64,000 bases of DNA from Asanoa sp040654855 (GTDB lineage: Bacteria; Actinomycetota; Actinomycetes; Mycobacteriales; Micromonosporaceae), in contig NZ_JBFAIU010000004.1 of assembly GCF_040654855.1 (NCBI RefSeq), positions 1 to 64,000 on the forward strand, written 5' to 3'. The position numbers were made by a program, and so were the translations under genes. Below are positions 8,224 through 16,658 of the stretch, piece by piece. Numbering within the stretch: position 1 is the stretch's first letter; each line of letters opens with the position of its first letter. A model generated the notes under the pieces. The model made no database searches. It had not been told where the DNA came from and was given only the letters and a program-made list of their open reading frames with translations.

Positions 8224-9221
8224 CCGCGGTGCTCGACCCGACCGTCGACAGCGCCTACCCGGACTATCTGCGTTGCCTCGACGACGCCGACGAACACGGC
8301 GCGATCGACGTCGCGCTCGCCCTGCTCGACGCCGGCGTGCCGGCCGACCGGGTGCTGCTCGGGCTGGTCGCGCCCGCGCAGGCGCAGGTGGGCGAGTGGT
8401 GGGCGCGCAACGAGTGGAGCGTGGCCCAGGAGCACGCGGCGACGCACGTCAGCGAGCGGGTGGTGGCGGCGGTGGCCGCGACCGTCCGGCCGCGGCCGTC
8501 GCGGGAGCGGGTCGTGGTCGCGTGCCTCGACGGTGAATGGCACGCGCTGCCGGCCCGGCTGGTCGCCGAGGTGCTGCGGCTCGACGGTTGGGACGTCACC
8601 TTCCTCGGTGCCAGCGTGCCGTCGCCGCACCTCGTGTCGTACCTGCACCGGCACGATCCGCGGGCCGTGCTGTTGGCGTGCGCGTTGCCGATGCGGTTGC
8701 CGCACGCGTTCCGGGCGATCGAGGCCTGCCGGCGCACGGACGTGCCCGTGGTGGTCGGCGGGCGCGGGTTCGGGTCGGACGGCCGGTGGGCGCGCAAGCT
8801 CGGGGTTGCCTGGGCCGCCGACGCGCGAGCGGCGTCGACCCTGCTCGCGGCGCCTTCGCTGGACGTGGCGACAGCGGACTCGTTGGTCGACGACACCGAG
8901 TACGCGGGGCTCGTGGCCGCCCGGGTCGAGCTGATCGACCTGGCGCTCGAGCGGTTGGATCTGGGGCGGTACTCGCCGGCCCAGATCGACGCGACGGTCG
9001 CCGACCTGGGCTACATCGTCGACTCGTTGGCCGCGGCGGTCTACGTCGACGACGCGTCGCTGTTCGGTGAGTTCGTGAGCTGGATGTCGACGGTGCTGGC
9101 CAGCCGCCGGGTGCCCCTGCACACCGTGGGGCTGACCTTCGACGTCATGGCCGACCGGCTGCGGGACTTTCCGCGGGCGCGGGGTTTCCTGCAGGTGGCC
9201 GCTCTGCCGCTGGCCGCCTGA
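8220..9221 (+). CDS. Cobalamin-binding sensor protein with CarH-like photoreceptor motif
   Basis: A 333-residue protein. Residues about 15-90 form the helical B12 cap and about 96-200 the Rossmann-like cobalamin domain. Trp61 followed by nine residues and Glu71-His72 reproduces the Wx9EH motif that caps the adenosyl group in CarH photoreceptors. GEWHALP supplies the E-x-H lower-ligand motif (His108), with Pro111 where Gly is usual. CarH's light-state histidine next to the Trp is Ala here. There is no MerR DNA-binding domain; instead an extra helical C-terminal domain (about 220-333) is present. The gene overlaps the PP2C phosphatase gene by GTGA, so the two are made together. Sensing of light or B12 is inferred. 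Confidence 0.8.
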   Translation: MTAVLDPTVDSAYPDYLRCLDDADEHGAIDVALALLDAGVPADRVLLGLVAPAQAQVGEWWARNEWSVAQEHAATHVSERVVAAVAATVRPRPSRERVVVACLDGEWHALPARLVAEVLRLDGWDVTFLGASVPSPHLVSYLHRHDPRAVLLACALPMRLPHAFRAIEACRRTDVPVVVGGRGFGSDGRWARKLGVAWAADARAASTLLAAPSLDVATADSLVDDTEYAGLVAARVELIDLALERLDLGRYSPAQIDATVADLGYIVDSLAAAVYVDDASLFGEFVSWMSTVLASRRVPLHTVGLTFDVMADRLRDFPRARGFLQVAALPLAA

Positions 9222-9235
9222 GGCCGCACAGACGA

Positions 9236-9263
9236 AAGATCCCGGCGTTCCCGCCGGGATCTT
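9236..9263. terminator. Bidirectional terminator
   Basis: A 12-bp perfect stem (9236-9247 with 9252-9263) and a 4-nt loop sit between two convergent genes that end at 9221 and 9274. Confidence 0.85.
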
Positions 9264-9273
9264 CGTCGGTCGT

Positions 9274-9483
9274 CTATTCGGCTGCCTCTTCCGAGGTCCG
9301 GCGTTCGATCTCCTCCGGATCTTCCTGCCGGACGACGGAGGCCTCGGTGGCTTCGGGCTCTTCCTCCCGGATGTCCGATTCCATCAGGATCGCTTCCGCC
9401 TGTTCCTGGAAGTCGTCGCTGCCTACCGCTTCCTCTTCGGGGAGCGGGTGTTCGGCCCGGGACTGGCTGCGGTCGTCGGTCAT
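9274..9483 (-). CDS. Small acidic hypothetical protein
   Basis: Sixty-nine residues, about one third Glu/Asp, with no hydrophobic segment, so probably soluble and largely disordered. Family not recognised. Its ATG overlaps the stop of the upstream DUF998 gene (ATGA), and a terminator follows directly, so it is the distal gene of a two-gene unit. Codon third positions are G/C-rich as in its neighbours, which supports real coding. Confidence 0.6.
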   Translation of the reverse strand: MTDDRSQSRAEHPLPEEEAVGSDDFQEQAEAILMESDIREEEPEATEASVVRQEDPEEIERRTSEEAAE

Positions 9484-10229
9484 GCCTCCGCGTTACCCCT
9501 CGGTCCGCCGCCGCTAACCGCCCCGACCAGGGCGTCCTCGCGGCGCTCGCGGATCGCCGGCTGCTCGACCGGGTAGCTGGTGGCGATGTCGGTCGCCAGG
9601 TGGCCCTTCCGGGCCCGGCGGGCGGCGCGCAGGATGCCGATCGAGATGACCGTGAGGATGGTGATCTCGATGGCGACCAGGCCACGCTCGACGAGGCCCA
9701 TCATGACCCGCTCGCCCGGGAACGCGACGTACCAGAGCGCGCCGATCCCGACCACGCAGCTCACGCAGAGCCAGCGGACGGTCGAGGCGAGCCGGTCGCC
9801 GAGCCCGGCGAACCGGGCCGCGATGAGCGCGGCGGCGATCGGCAGGGCGACGAACGCGGCCACCGAGGTGTAGCGGTGGACGAGTGCGGCGGTCGACATC
9901 GTCGGCATCCCGGGCGGATCGGTCGGGACGATCGCGGCGACGAGCAGACCCGCGGACCAGATCGACAGCAGTACGGTCGGCAGACCGCGGACGGCGGCGC
10001 CGACCGCCTTGAGCCCGGCGAGCAGCGCGGGCGCCGCTATCGCGAGCGCGACCATCGCTATCTCGATGGTCACGCCCCGGTTCGACAGCGCGTAGTCGCT
10101 GATCGTCAGCTCAAGGGGGTCGTACCCCGGCCCCAGTCCGATGTGTCCGACCACCGTGGCCACGACGGCGGTGACCAGTCCAAGCATCGACACGGTTCCG
10201 AAAACGCGGGCGGCGGTGGTTTTCTTCAT
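9480..10229 (-). CDS. DUF998 family membrane protein
   Basis: A 249-residue protein with about six hydrophobic helices: near 8-30, 55-75, 85-105, 120-145, 155-180 and 190-215. The ISDYALSNRG segment in the first loop is typical of DUF998 proteins, whose function is unknown. ATG 10229 (MKKTTAARVFG) is preferred because it opens directly into the first helix with GGAAG upstream; the longer ORF adds an unlikely hydrophilic leader. It is coupled to the small acidic gene downstream. Confidence 0.75.
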   Translation of the reverse strand: MKKTTAARVFGTVSMLGLVTAVVATVVGHIGLGPGYDPLELTISDYALSNRGVTIEIAMVALAIAAPALLAGLKAVGAAVRGLPTVLLSIWSAGLLVAAIVPTDPPGMPTMSTAALVHRYTSVAAFVALPIAAALIAARFAGLGDRLASTVRWLCVSCVVGIGALWYVAFPGERVMMGLVERGLVAIEITILTVISIGILRAARRARKGHLATDIATSYPVEQPAIRERREDALVGAVSGGGPRGNAEA

Positions 10230-10372
10230 GCCATCAAGGCTTCCGGCCGCGCCGTTTTCCCGATATCGGGAAGCGCCCGGGTGCACCCCTCGAATCGTGC
10301 CCTGACGAACGTGGGGGGATTGACCTGGCCTACCGCTCAGGGTCGGGAAAACCCCACCTAGGTTGCTGCGGC

Positions 10373-11500
10373 CTACGCCTCCGGGGTGATCCGGCCGGCC
10401 AGAACGTCGGCGACGTCGAAGCGTACGGGCTGGTCCAGCTGGTCATAGCCGCAGGACTGCGGGTCTCGGTCGGGGCGCCACCGGACGAACTGGGCGGTGT
10501 GCCGGAACCGGTGACCCTCAAGGTGGTCGTAGCGCACCTCGACCACCCGCTCGGGTCGCAGCGGCACGAACGAGAGGTCCTTCTCGGGGTTCCACCGACT
10601 GGCGTTGGAGTCCCGCCGGAGCTCGGTGCCCGCGAAGGCCGCGGCCCAGTTCCAGGGGTGGTTGGCGAAGTCGGTGACCAGCGGCTGCAGCTCGGCGTAG
10701 AGCTCCTTGCGGCGGGCCATCGGGAACGCCCCGATCACACCGACGGAGCTGAGGTTGGTGCCGCCGCTGTGCTCCCGCCAGGCCGCCGGCAGCATCGGGT
10801 TGGCCGGATCGTCGTAGAGCCCGAGCAGCAGGGACCCGATCGCCTCGGGCTCGCTCTTGTGCAGGCGGTAGCCGGCAACGACACAGTCCGCGGTCCGCTC
10901 GTGCTTGATCTTCGTCATGACCCGCTTGTTGGGCTGGTAGACCTCGTCACCACTCTTGGCGATGAGACCGTCCAGACCGGCACCCTCGAACAGGTCGAAC
11001 CACCGCCGCGCGACCGCCCGGTCGGTGGTGATCGGCGTGAGGTGAACCGGCGGCCGCGCGTCCTGCAGCGCCCGCTCGAGCGCGGCCCGCCGCTCGTGGA
11101 ACGGCCGCCCGGTGTAGTCGTCGTCGCCGAGCGCCAGCAGGTCGAACGCGATGAAGCTCGCCGGCGTCTGCTCAGCGAGGAGCTTGACCCGGCTCGCCGC
11201 CGGATGCAGCCGCAGCTGCAGAGCCCCGAAGTCGAGCCCCTGCGTGTCGGTGCTGGCGATCACGATCTCGCCGTCGACCACGCACCGGGGCGGCAGGCTC
11301 TCCTTGACGGCGGCGACGATCTCGGGAAAGTAGCGGGTCATGGGCCGCTCGTTGCGGCTACCGACCTCGACCTCGTCGCCGTCCCGGAACACGATCGACC
11401 GGAACCCGTCCCACTTGGGCTCGTAGAACCGATCATCCGGAATCTCCGCCACGGACTTGGCCAACATCGGCTGCACGGGCGGCATGACGGGCAGTTGCAC
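10373..11500 (-). CDS. ligC: ATP-dependent DNA ligase, LigC type
   Basis: A 375-residue ligase with only adenylation and OB domains, matching the short actinobacterial LigC enzymes. The nucleotidyltransferase motif I EPKWDGFR carries the lysine that becomes AMP-linked (about Lys29). SRNERPMTRYFPE (motif Ia), DGEIVI (motif III), DGLIAK (motif IV) and MTKIKHERTAD (motif V) follow in order. The C-terminal half ends with SFVPLRPERVVEVRYDHLEG, an OB-domain segment. LigC enzymes act as accessory ligases in repair, for instance sealing gaps with LigD-type polymerases. No primase-polymerase gene is adjacent. The GTG start at 11500 has a closely placed GAGGGT. Confidence 0.85.
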   Translation of the reverse strand: MQLPVMPPVQPMLAKSVAEIPDDRFYEPKWDGFRSIVFRDGDEVEVGSRNERPMTRYFPEIVAAVKESLPPRCVVDGEIVIASTDTQGLDFGALQLRLHPAASRVKLLAEQTPASFIAFDLLALGDDDYTGRPFHERRAALERALQDARPPVHLTPITTDRAVARRWFDLFEGAGLDGLIAKSGDEVYQPNKRVMTKIKHERTADCVVAGYRLHKSEPEAIGSLLLGLYDDPANPMLPAAWREHSGGTNLSSVGVIGAFPMARRKELYAELQPLVTDFANHPWNWAAAFAGTELRRDSNASRWNPEKDLSFVPLRPERVVEVRYDHLEGHRFRHTAQFVRWRPDRDPQSCGYDQLDQPVRFDVADVLAGRITPEA

Positions 11501-11567
11501 ACCCTCATTGTGGCGCGCGGGTCCGACAGTTAAGTCGTGGTCGGGCGTTGCGAAGGCCCGCGACCAG

Positions 11568-12917
11568 TTAGTTTGTGCCTAGGACCGGCGGTGGGACGTC
11601 GCCCGAGTCGCGCCAGACGAGGTCGTCTTCCGTCAGCCACGTCGAGTGTTCGTCGGTTTCGTCCTCGTGCGGCTGGTTGGCGCGCGAGCCCGCCGCAGCC
11701 TGCGACCGTGCCCCCGACGTCGTGTTGCGCCCCGCCTCCGGGTTCGTCGGTGTGCCTTGGCGCGACCCACTCCGCGGCCCGGCCGCGCTGTTGTTCCCTG
11801 CACCCGGGCGGCCGGCGGCCGACTGGCTGCCGTTGACCGAGGTCGTGCGCCCACCCGCCCCCCGCGGCCCGGTCGCCGACTGGCCCGAGGTCGGCGACGG
11901 CTTCACCGTGTTGGCGCCCTTCGGGCCCGACGCCGCCGTCGTCGAACCGCCGGTGCCGACATTGCCGGGATTGCCCGCGCCCAGCACGCCGCCCGGCGGC
12001 AGGCCGCCGGAGGTCAGGCCCGTGCCCACGACGCCCGACGGGTTGGGCACCCCGCCGACCTGCGACAGCGCGCCGGCCGTGCCGATCACCCCGGCGCCGG
12101 CCGCGATCGCGCCGTCGCCGCTGCCCGTGAGCTGCGAGCCGACCTGTGTGCCGGCGCCGACCGTGCCCGGGCCCGTCGTCGACGGACCGCCGGTCAGGCC
12201 CGGGTCAGCGGCCACGTGCGCCGGGTTGTCGATCGAGCCCGTGCGGCCCGAACCCGCCGGGCCGGTGCCCCGCGACACCGCGGGCGCACCCACCGCCGGG
12301 CCACCGCGCGGCGTCGAGCGCCGGTTGGGGTCGCCCTCCGGTAGGCCCGTCGGCGGCGCCGGGAACGGCCGCCAATCTGACCGGTCGGCCACCTCATAGG
12401 AGGTCGCGACGCCGGCCACCAGCGCGGCCATCCGCTGCCGGGCGCGTTCCTTCTCTTCCTCGTCCTGGTTGTGGCCCATGAAGCCACCGACGATCGCGCC
12501 ACCGAGCGCGCCCACTGGGCCGGCGATCGCGCCCTTGCCCGCGCCGCTGGCGACGCCGCTCCACATCTTGTCGTTGTCGTCGTGTTCCTCGGGCGTCTCC
12601 GCCTTGGCCTGTGCGTCGGCCAGGGCCGCGCTCATCTGGCTCAGCCCGCTGTGTGTCGCGAGGAAGTTGCCGGAGAGCTGGCGCGAGAACGTCGCGATCT
12701 TGCCCACCCGGTCGCGGAACTCGGTGCCCGCGGCGCCTTCCCAGCCCGCCAGCACCCGCTCGAGGTCGCTGTCGATCGTGCCGGCGAGCGTGTCGGCCTG
12801 GCGTTCGGCGGACTTCCACGCCGCGACCGTGTTCTCGACCTCGCAGGGCACGCCCGCGAACAGCTGGTCGTAGAGCTCCCGGTGGCTCATCCCCGCGTAG
12901 CGGCCCCCGTCACCCAT
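11568..12917 (-). CDS. ESX-associated WxG protein with long Gly/Ser/Thr-rich tail
   Basis: A 449-residue protein. An N-terminal helical hairpin contains a WxG turn (Trp59-Glu-Gly61), as in type VII substrates. It is followed by a glycine-zipper hydrophobic stretch (about 119-150), a long Gly/Pro/Ser/Thr-rich region (about 200-415) and a C-terminal acidic tail with WLTEDDLVW and PPPVLG. The same tail ends the protein at 24650-26044, which suggests a shared targeting or processing signal. It overlaps the small gene upstream by 8 bp. A likely ESX substrate or PPE-like partner; its function outside the cell is unknown. Confidence 0.7.
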   Translation of the reverse strand: MGDGGRYAGMSHRELYDQLFAGVPCEVENTVAAWKSAERQADTLAGTIDSDLERVLAGWEGAAGTEFRDRVGKIATFSRQLSGNFLATHSGLSQMSAALADAQAKAETPEEHDDNDKMWSGVASGAGKGAIAGPVGALGGAIVGGFMGHNQDEEEKERARQRMAALVAGVATSYEVADRSDWRPFPAPPTGLPEGDPNRRSTPRGGPAVGAPAVSRGTGPAGSGRTGSIDNPAHVAADPGLTGGPSTTGPGTVGAGTQVGSQLTGSGDGAIAAGAGVIGTAGALSQVGGVPNPSGVVGTGLTSGGLPPGGVLGAGNPGNVGTGGSTTAASGPKGANTVKPSPTSGQSATGPRGAGGRTTSVNGSQSAAGRPGAGNNSAAGPRSGSRQGTPTNPEAGRNTTSGARSQAAAGSRANQPHEDETDEHSTWLTEDDLVWRDSGDVPPPVLGTN

Positions 12918-13272
12918 TGCTCGAACCCCCCAGTGCCTGCTGGACCCCGCCGAGCGCGTTGGCGATGTCGGCGGAGTTCGCCGCGTTGCGCGCCTCGGTC
13001 GTGCGGTAGTTGCTCATGATCGTGTCGGTCGCCTTCTGCGCCGCGCGGATGGCGTCGATCAGCCGGCGTACGCGGGCGACCTGCTCGTCCTGGCGGGTGT
13101 CATGCGCGTCGGTGAACCGCCTGGCGTCGACGAACCCGCCCAGCGGCGGCCGTGCGGCGGCCGAGCCGGTCACGGTCTTGAGCAGCGTCTCGGCCTCCGT
13201 CAGGCGCGCGTCGAGCGCCTTGCGGAAGTCTTCCAGCGAGAGAATATCGACCTTGGTCTGTTCGTTCCCCAT
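12910..13272 (-). CDS. Small ESX-locus helical protein
   Basis: A 120-residue, predominantly helical protein without a clear WxG. It ends in a Gly/Ser-rich tail (GGVQQALGGSSNG). It lies immediately upstream of, and overlapping, the WxG protein gene at 12917, the arrangement of secreted heterodimer pairs (PE/PPE-like or Esx-like). SNYRTTEARN near residue 90 resembles the YxxxE-type signal found after the helical hairpin of type VII substrates. Inference: partner of the downstream protein. Confidence 0.6.
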   Translation of the reverse strand: MGNEQTKVDILSLEDFRKALDARLTEAETLLKTVTGSAAARPPLGGFVDARRFTDAHDTRQDEQVARVRRLIDAIRAAQKATDTIMSNYRTTEARNAANSADIANALGGVQQALGGSSNG

Positions 13273-13355
13273 CGATCAGATGTCCAGTCTTGTCTGGGTG
13301 GCCCCGGATGTCGGGGTCGCCGGCTGCATGCTCACTCCACGTCGTCCACAGTCGA

Positions 13356-13369
13356 GCCTAGCGCTAGGC
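13356..13369. repeat. 14-bp perfect palindrome
   Basis: GCCTAGCGCTAGGC lies in the 135-bp gap between the eccB stop and the start of the 120-residue gene. It is upstream of that gene at promoter distance, so it may be a regulator site. No matching regulator is identified. Confidence 0.4.
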
Positions 13370-13407
13370 AACGACACTTTTCGACCCGTCACTGCCTGCG
13401 GCCAGCG

Positions 13408-14811
13408 TCAACCGACCGGTCGCGCGAATCGCTGCGCGGCAGCCGGGTCGAGCACCGGACCCGTGGGCACCAGCGCCAACAGACTCGACGGCACCGGCAG
13501 CGGATCGACACCCCCGTAACCCATGGCCGCCGCCGCGTTGACCTGACCTTCATTCCGCAAGGGGTACTTGTAGCCCTGGTCCGTAACGAGATAGGTCGTG
13601 GTGTCAGCCTGTACGCCGGGTGCCGGCTCGACCCGCACCAGCGCACCCTTGCCGCTGGCGACGATCACGCGATCGGCCGTACCCACACCGTCCGCGCCCG
13701 GACCACCCACGGACCCGGCACCATTGGGCAAGCCGTCCGCGAGCGCGGAGTAGTGGCGCACCCGCGGCGTGTCGGCGCCCTCGTGCACGGCGCACAGCAT
13801 GGGGTCCGCGGCTTGCGCCGGCTGAATCGCCGGCAGCCGCGCCGGGAAGCCCTTCGGCTCGATCGACGCCCCGCGGACCAGCGCCGCCGCCGCCTCGGCG
13901 GCCGATATCTGGATCTCCCGGGGATCGTCGGCGAGCAACAGCCGCGCGGACACGTCGCCGATGGTGACCAGGCCCTCGCGCGTCAACACGTACCGCTGCT
14001 GACCCGCCCGATAGACCTTGCCGATCTCACCGCGGTCGCCGCCGATCGGTCGCGAGCTGATGTCCCCGGCACCGTCGATCGGTGGTTGCCGCAGATCAGG
14101 GCCGCCGGCGATGCCGTTGAGCAACGCCTTGCCGACGATCACCGGCTCGACCGCGGCCAGCTCCAGCGCGGTCAGCGTGACCTCGTCGACGACCCGGTAG
14201 CGGTGGTCGTCGTAGACCACATAGGTCGCGCCCGGTCCGCTCGCGTCCGCCGGGGTGCTGACCAGCACCGCCCGCCGCGTGCCGAGGGCCTCGCCGCGGC
14301 TCGGCTCACGACCGACGAACACCGTCGTCGACGGCCCGCCGGTGCCTTGCGGCGGCGTGCTGCACACGCTCCACGGCAGCCGCACCAACGCACCGCGGTC
14401 GGGCGGCGGGTCGGGCGCGCCCGGGATGCCGATCGGTTCTCCCACGGCGTACGCGCCGAGCGAGTCGCGCGACATCTGCCTGATCGCGGGCTTCTCGGTG
14501 CCGGCGAACAGCAGCGCCGAACTCCAGTTGAGCACCGGATGCAGGGTCTCGTCGACGAGCACGTACCGCGCGCCGGTCTCCCGCATGATGATCAGCTCAC
14601 CGGTCGCCGGCTTGCCGCCGCCGGGGTTGACCAACCCGATCACGCCGATGATCGCGAACACGATCGCGGCCACCATCACGCTGCCGAACAGCGCGAGCCC
14701 GAACCGCCGCATCGGCAGCTCGTTGGTCTCCGGCTCGCCGGTGAGCAGGCCTGACACGATGCGCCGGGTGATGAACCGGTGCGCCTGCACCTGTTCCTGC
14801 CGGCTGCGCAT
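13408..14811 (-). CDS. eccB: Type VII secretion core protein EccB
   Basis: A 467-residue EccB. A short cytoplasmic N-terminus (RSRQEQVQAHRFITRRI) leads into one transmembrane helix (about 35-58), followed by a large periplasmic domain beginning with the typical GELIIMRETGARYVLVDE. It ends with SSLLALVPTGPVLDPAAAQR. EccB is part of the membrane-embedded ESX core complex with EccC, EccD and EccE. ATG 14811 is chosen because GGGAGG stands 7 nt upstream; the longer ORF has no such site. It is transcribed divergently from eccE. Confidence 0.9.
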   Translation of the reverse strand: MRSRQEQVQAHRFITRRIVSGLLTGEPETNELPMRRFGLALFGSVMVAAIVFAIIGVIGLVNPGGGKPATGELIIMRETGARYVLVDETLHPVLNWSSALLFAGTEKPAIRQMSRDSLGAYAVGEPIGIPGAPDPPPDRGALVRLPWSVCSTPPQGTGGPSTTVFVGREPSRGEALGTRRAVLVSTPADASGPGATYVVYDDHRYRVVDEVTLTALELAAVEPVIVGKALLNGIAGGPDLRQPPIDGAGDISSRPIGGDRGEIGKVYRAGQQRYVLTREGLVTIGDVSARLLLADDPREIQISAAEAAAALVRGASIEPKGFPARLPAIQPAQAADPMLCAVHEGADTPRVRHYSALADGLPNGAGSVGGPGADGVGTADRVIVASGKGALVRVEPAPGVQADTTTYLVTDQGYKYPLRNEGQVNAAAAMGYGGVDPLPVPSSLLALVPTGPVLDPAAAQRFARPVG

Positions 14812-14904
14812 TGACGACCCTCCCAGCCACCGCGACGGGGCCACCCTACGATAGGCGACTCGTCGTACGCTGTCCCCGCCGTGCCCCTGGGGAGGAGAAC
14901 GCGC

Positions 14905-15996
14905 ATGCGAACCGCCGTTTGGCGCCTGGTGGTCGCCGAGACCGCCATCGTCGCCATCGCGCTCGCCGCGTTCAGCGGTTCACCGATCGGGCTCGGCGCC
15001 GCGGCCCCGGCCTCGTTGATCGTCGCCGGCTTCGTCTACGCCCGCCGCGACGGTCGATGGTGGACAGACAACTTCCGCGCCAGGCGGCGTTGGCGGCGAC
15101 GGCGCGGCACCGGGGCGGTCCTACAGGACCATTCCATCAACGGGTACGACGACAGAGGCACCAGTGTCGGCATCGGCTGCGACAAAGGGGGCTGGTACGC
15201 CGCCGTCGCGATCGCGCCCCCGCTCGGCGTCTCCGGCACCCGCGGCGTCCCGGTCCCGGTCGACCGCCTTGCCGCCCTGCTCGACGACGTCACCCTGCCG
15301 GTCAGCGGCGTCCAGGTGGTCAGCTGGGCGGCGCCGGCACCGCACCACCTGCTACCCAGCCAGGTCCCCAGCGTCGCCTCCTACCAGCAGCTCGCCGCCG
15401 ACCTGCTGCCGTCCGGCCCGGCGCCGATCGACCAGCGCGACTGGGTCGCGGTCCGCCTCGACGTGGCCGACGCGGCGGTCGCCGCACACCGCCGCGGCGG
15501 CGGCGTCGACGGCGTGCACCGGGCGGTCGCAGCCGCCGTCGGCCGGGTGAGCAAGGCGCTGAACAGCGCCGGCATCGTCACCGAGATCCTCGGCCCGCAG
15601 CAGCTCGCGGCGGCCGTCCGGCTCTGCGCCGGCCTCGACGTGCCGGCCCATGACGGCGGCGCGCCGGGCGAGGACTGGACCACCTTCCACGCCGCCGGAC
15701 TGCACCACCTGGCCTTCGAGGTGCAGGGGCTGCCGCCGCGCGAGGCACCGCTGTCGTCGCTGCTGCGCGCACCCGCCGCGCAGGTCGTCCTCTCGATCGA
15801 GCTGCGACCGCAAGGCGGCGGGTCGGTGCTGGCCCGCACCGTAGTGCGGATGGCCGCGCCGGCGCCGCAGCTGCCAGAGGTGGCGCGCACGCTGTCAGGT
15901 CGCGCCGGCCACCTCGGCCTCAAGCTCCGCCGCCTCGACGGCTGGCAAGGTCCCGCCGCGTACGCGACCGCACCGACCGGTGGTGGCCCATGGTGA
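14905..15996 (+). CDS. eccE: Type VII secretion protein EccE
   Basis: A 363-residue EccE-like protein. Two hydrophobic helices at the N-terminus (about 7-25 and 29-46) precede a soluble domain with the family's GIGCDKGGWYAAVAI segment. ATG 14905 has GGGGAGGAG at ideal spacing. EccE caps the outer edge of the ESX core complex. It overlaps the next gene by 7 bp. Confidence 0.8.
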   Translation: MRTAVWRLVVAETAIVAIALAAFSGSPIGLGAAAPASLIVAGFVYARRDGRWWTDNFRARRRWRRRRGTGAVLQDHSINGYDDRGTSVGIGCDKGGWYAAVAIAPPLGVSGTRGVPVPVDRLAALLDDVTLPVSGVQVVSWAAPAPHHLLPSQVPSVASYQQLAADLLPSGPAPIDQRDWVAVRLDVADAAVAAHRRGGGVDGVHRAVAAAVGRVSKALNSAGIVTEILGPQQLAAAVRLCAGLDVPAHDGGAPGEDWTTFHAAGLHHLAFEVQGLPPREAPLSSLLRAPAAQVVLSIELRPQGGGSVLARTVVRMAAPAPQLPEVARTLSGRAGHLGLKLRRLDGWQGPAAYATAPTGGGPW

Positions 15997-16658
15997 CCCG
16001 CACCGCCCAGCCGCTCTCCGCGGCGACCGCGGGCGCGATCGGCATGCACGCCGAGCACACCGGCCTGCTGCTCGGCCGCGGTGCCGACGGCACGGCGGTC
16101 CTGCTGCGGATGTTCCGCCCGCAGCCGACCCGGATCGCCCTGATCGGCGGCCTCTGGCTGGCCCGCGTCGCGGTCTTCCGCGCACTGGCGCTCGGCGCCC
16201 AGGTCTTCGTCCGCACCTCGGACGAACGCCGCTGGCACGGCCTCGGTGAGGTGGCGGTCGGCAACCCTGACCGGGTACGCGTCGTCACCGGCGGCCGCCC
16301 GCCCGTGGCCGGCTGGGTCGGCGGTCCGATCCTGCACGTGCACGACATCGAGGGCCAGCGCGTCGTCGACCTGCGTCCCGGCGAGGCATGGCAGGCCACG
16401 CTGACCATCTCGGCGCAGCTCACCGACACGGCCGCCGACGCACTCGCGGCGGCGGACGCGGCCCTGGTGCAACGCATGTGGGCCCAACAGGCGGTCTACG
16501 TGGCGGCCCGCCTCGGCGTCGACCCGGACTCCGCGTCCGAAGTGGAGTCGCTGCCCGACGACACGGTCGCGCTGCTCAGCGACGGCCAGCTCCGCGTCGC
16601 CTGGATCTCGGCGACGGAGATCGAACAGCAGATGTTCGGCCCCCCGGGCCGGCTCTAG
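15990..16658 (+). CDS. ESX-locus protein of unknown function downstream of eccE
   Basis: A 222-residue soluble protein. No transmembrane helix or signal peptide is evident, apart from a moderately hydrophobic stretch at ALIGGLWLARVAVFRALALG. The gene starts inside eccE (ATGGTGA), so the two are co-translated. It ends by overlapping, 4 bp tail to tail, the convergent eccD gene. I do not recognise the family. Its position argues for a cytosolic accessory of the secretion complex. Confidence 0.6.
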   Translation: MVTRTAQPLSAATAGAIGMHAEHTGLLLGRGADGTAVLLRMFRPQPTRIALIGGLWLARVAVFRALALGAQVFVRTSDERRWHGLGEVAVGNPDRVRVVTGGRPPVAGWVGGPILHVHDIEGQRVVDLRPGEAWQATLTISAQLTDTAADALAAADAALVQRMWAQQAVYVAARLGVDPDSASEVESLPDDTVALLSDGQLRVAWISATEIEQQMFGPPGRL

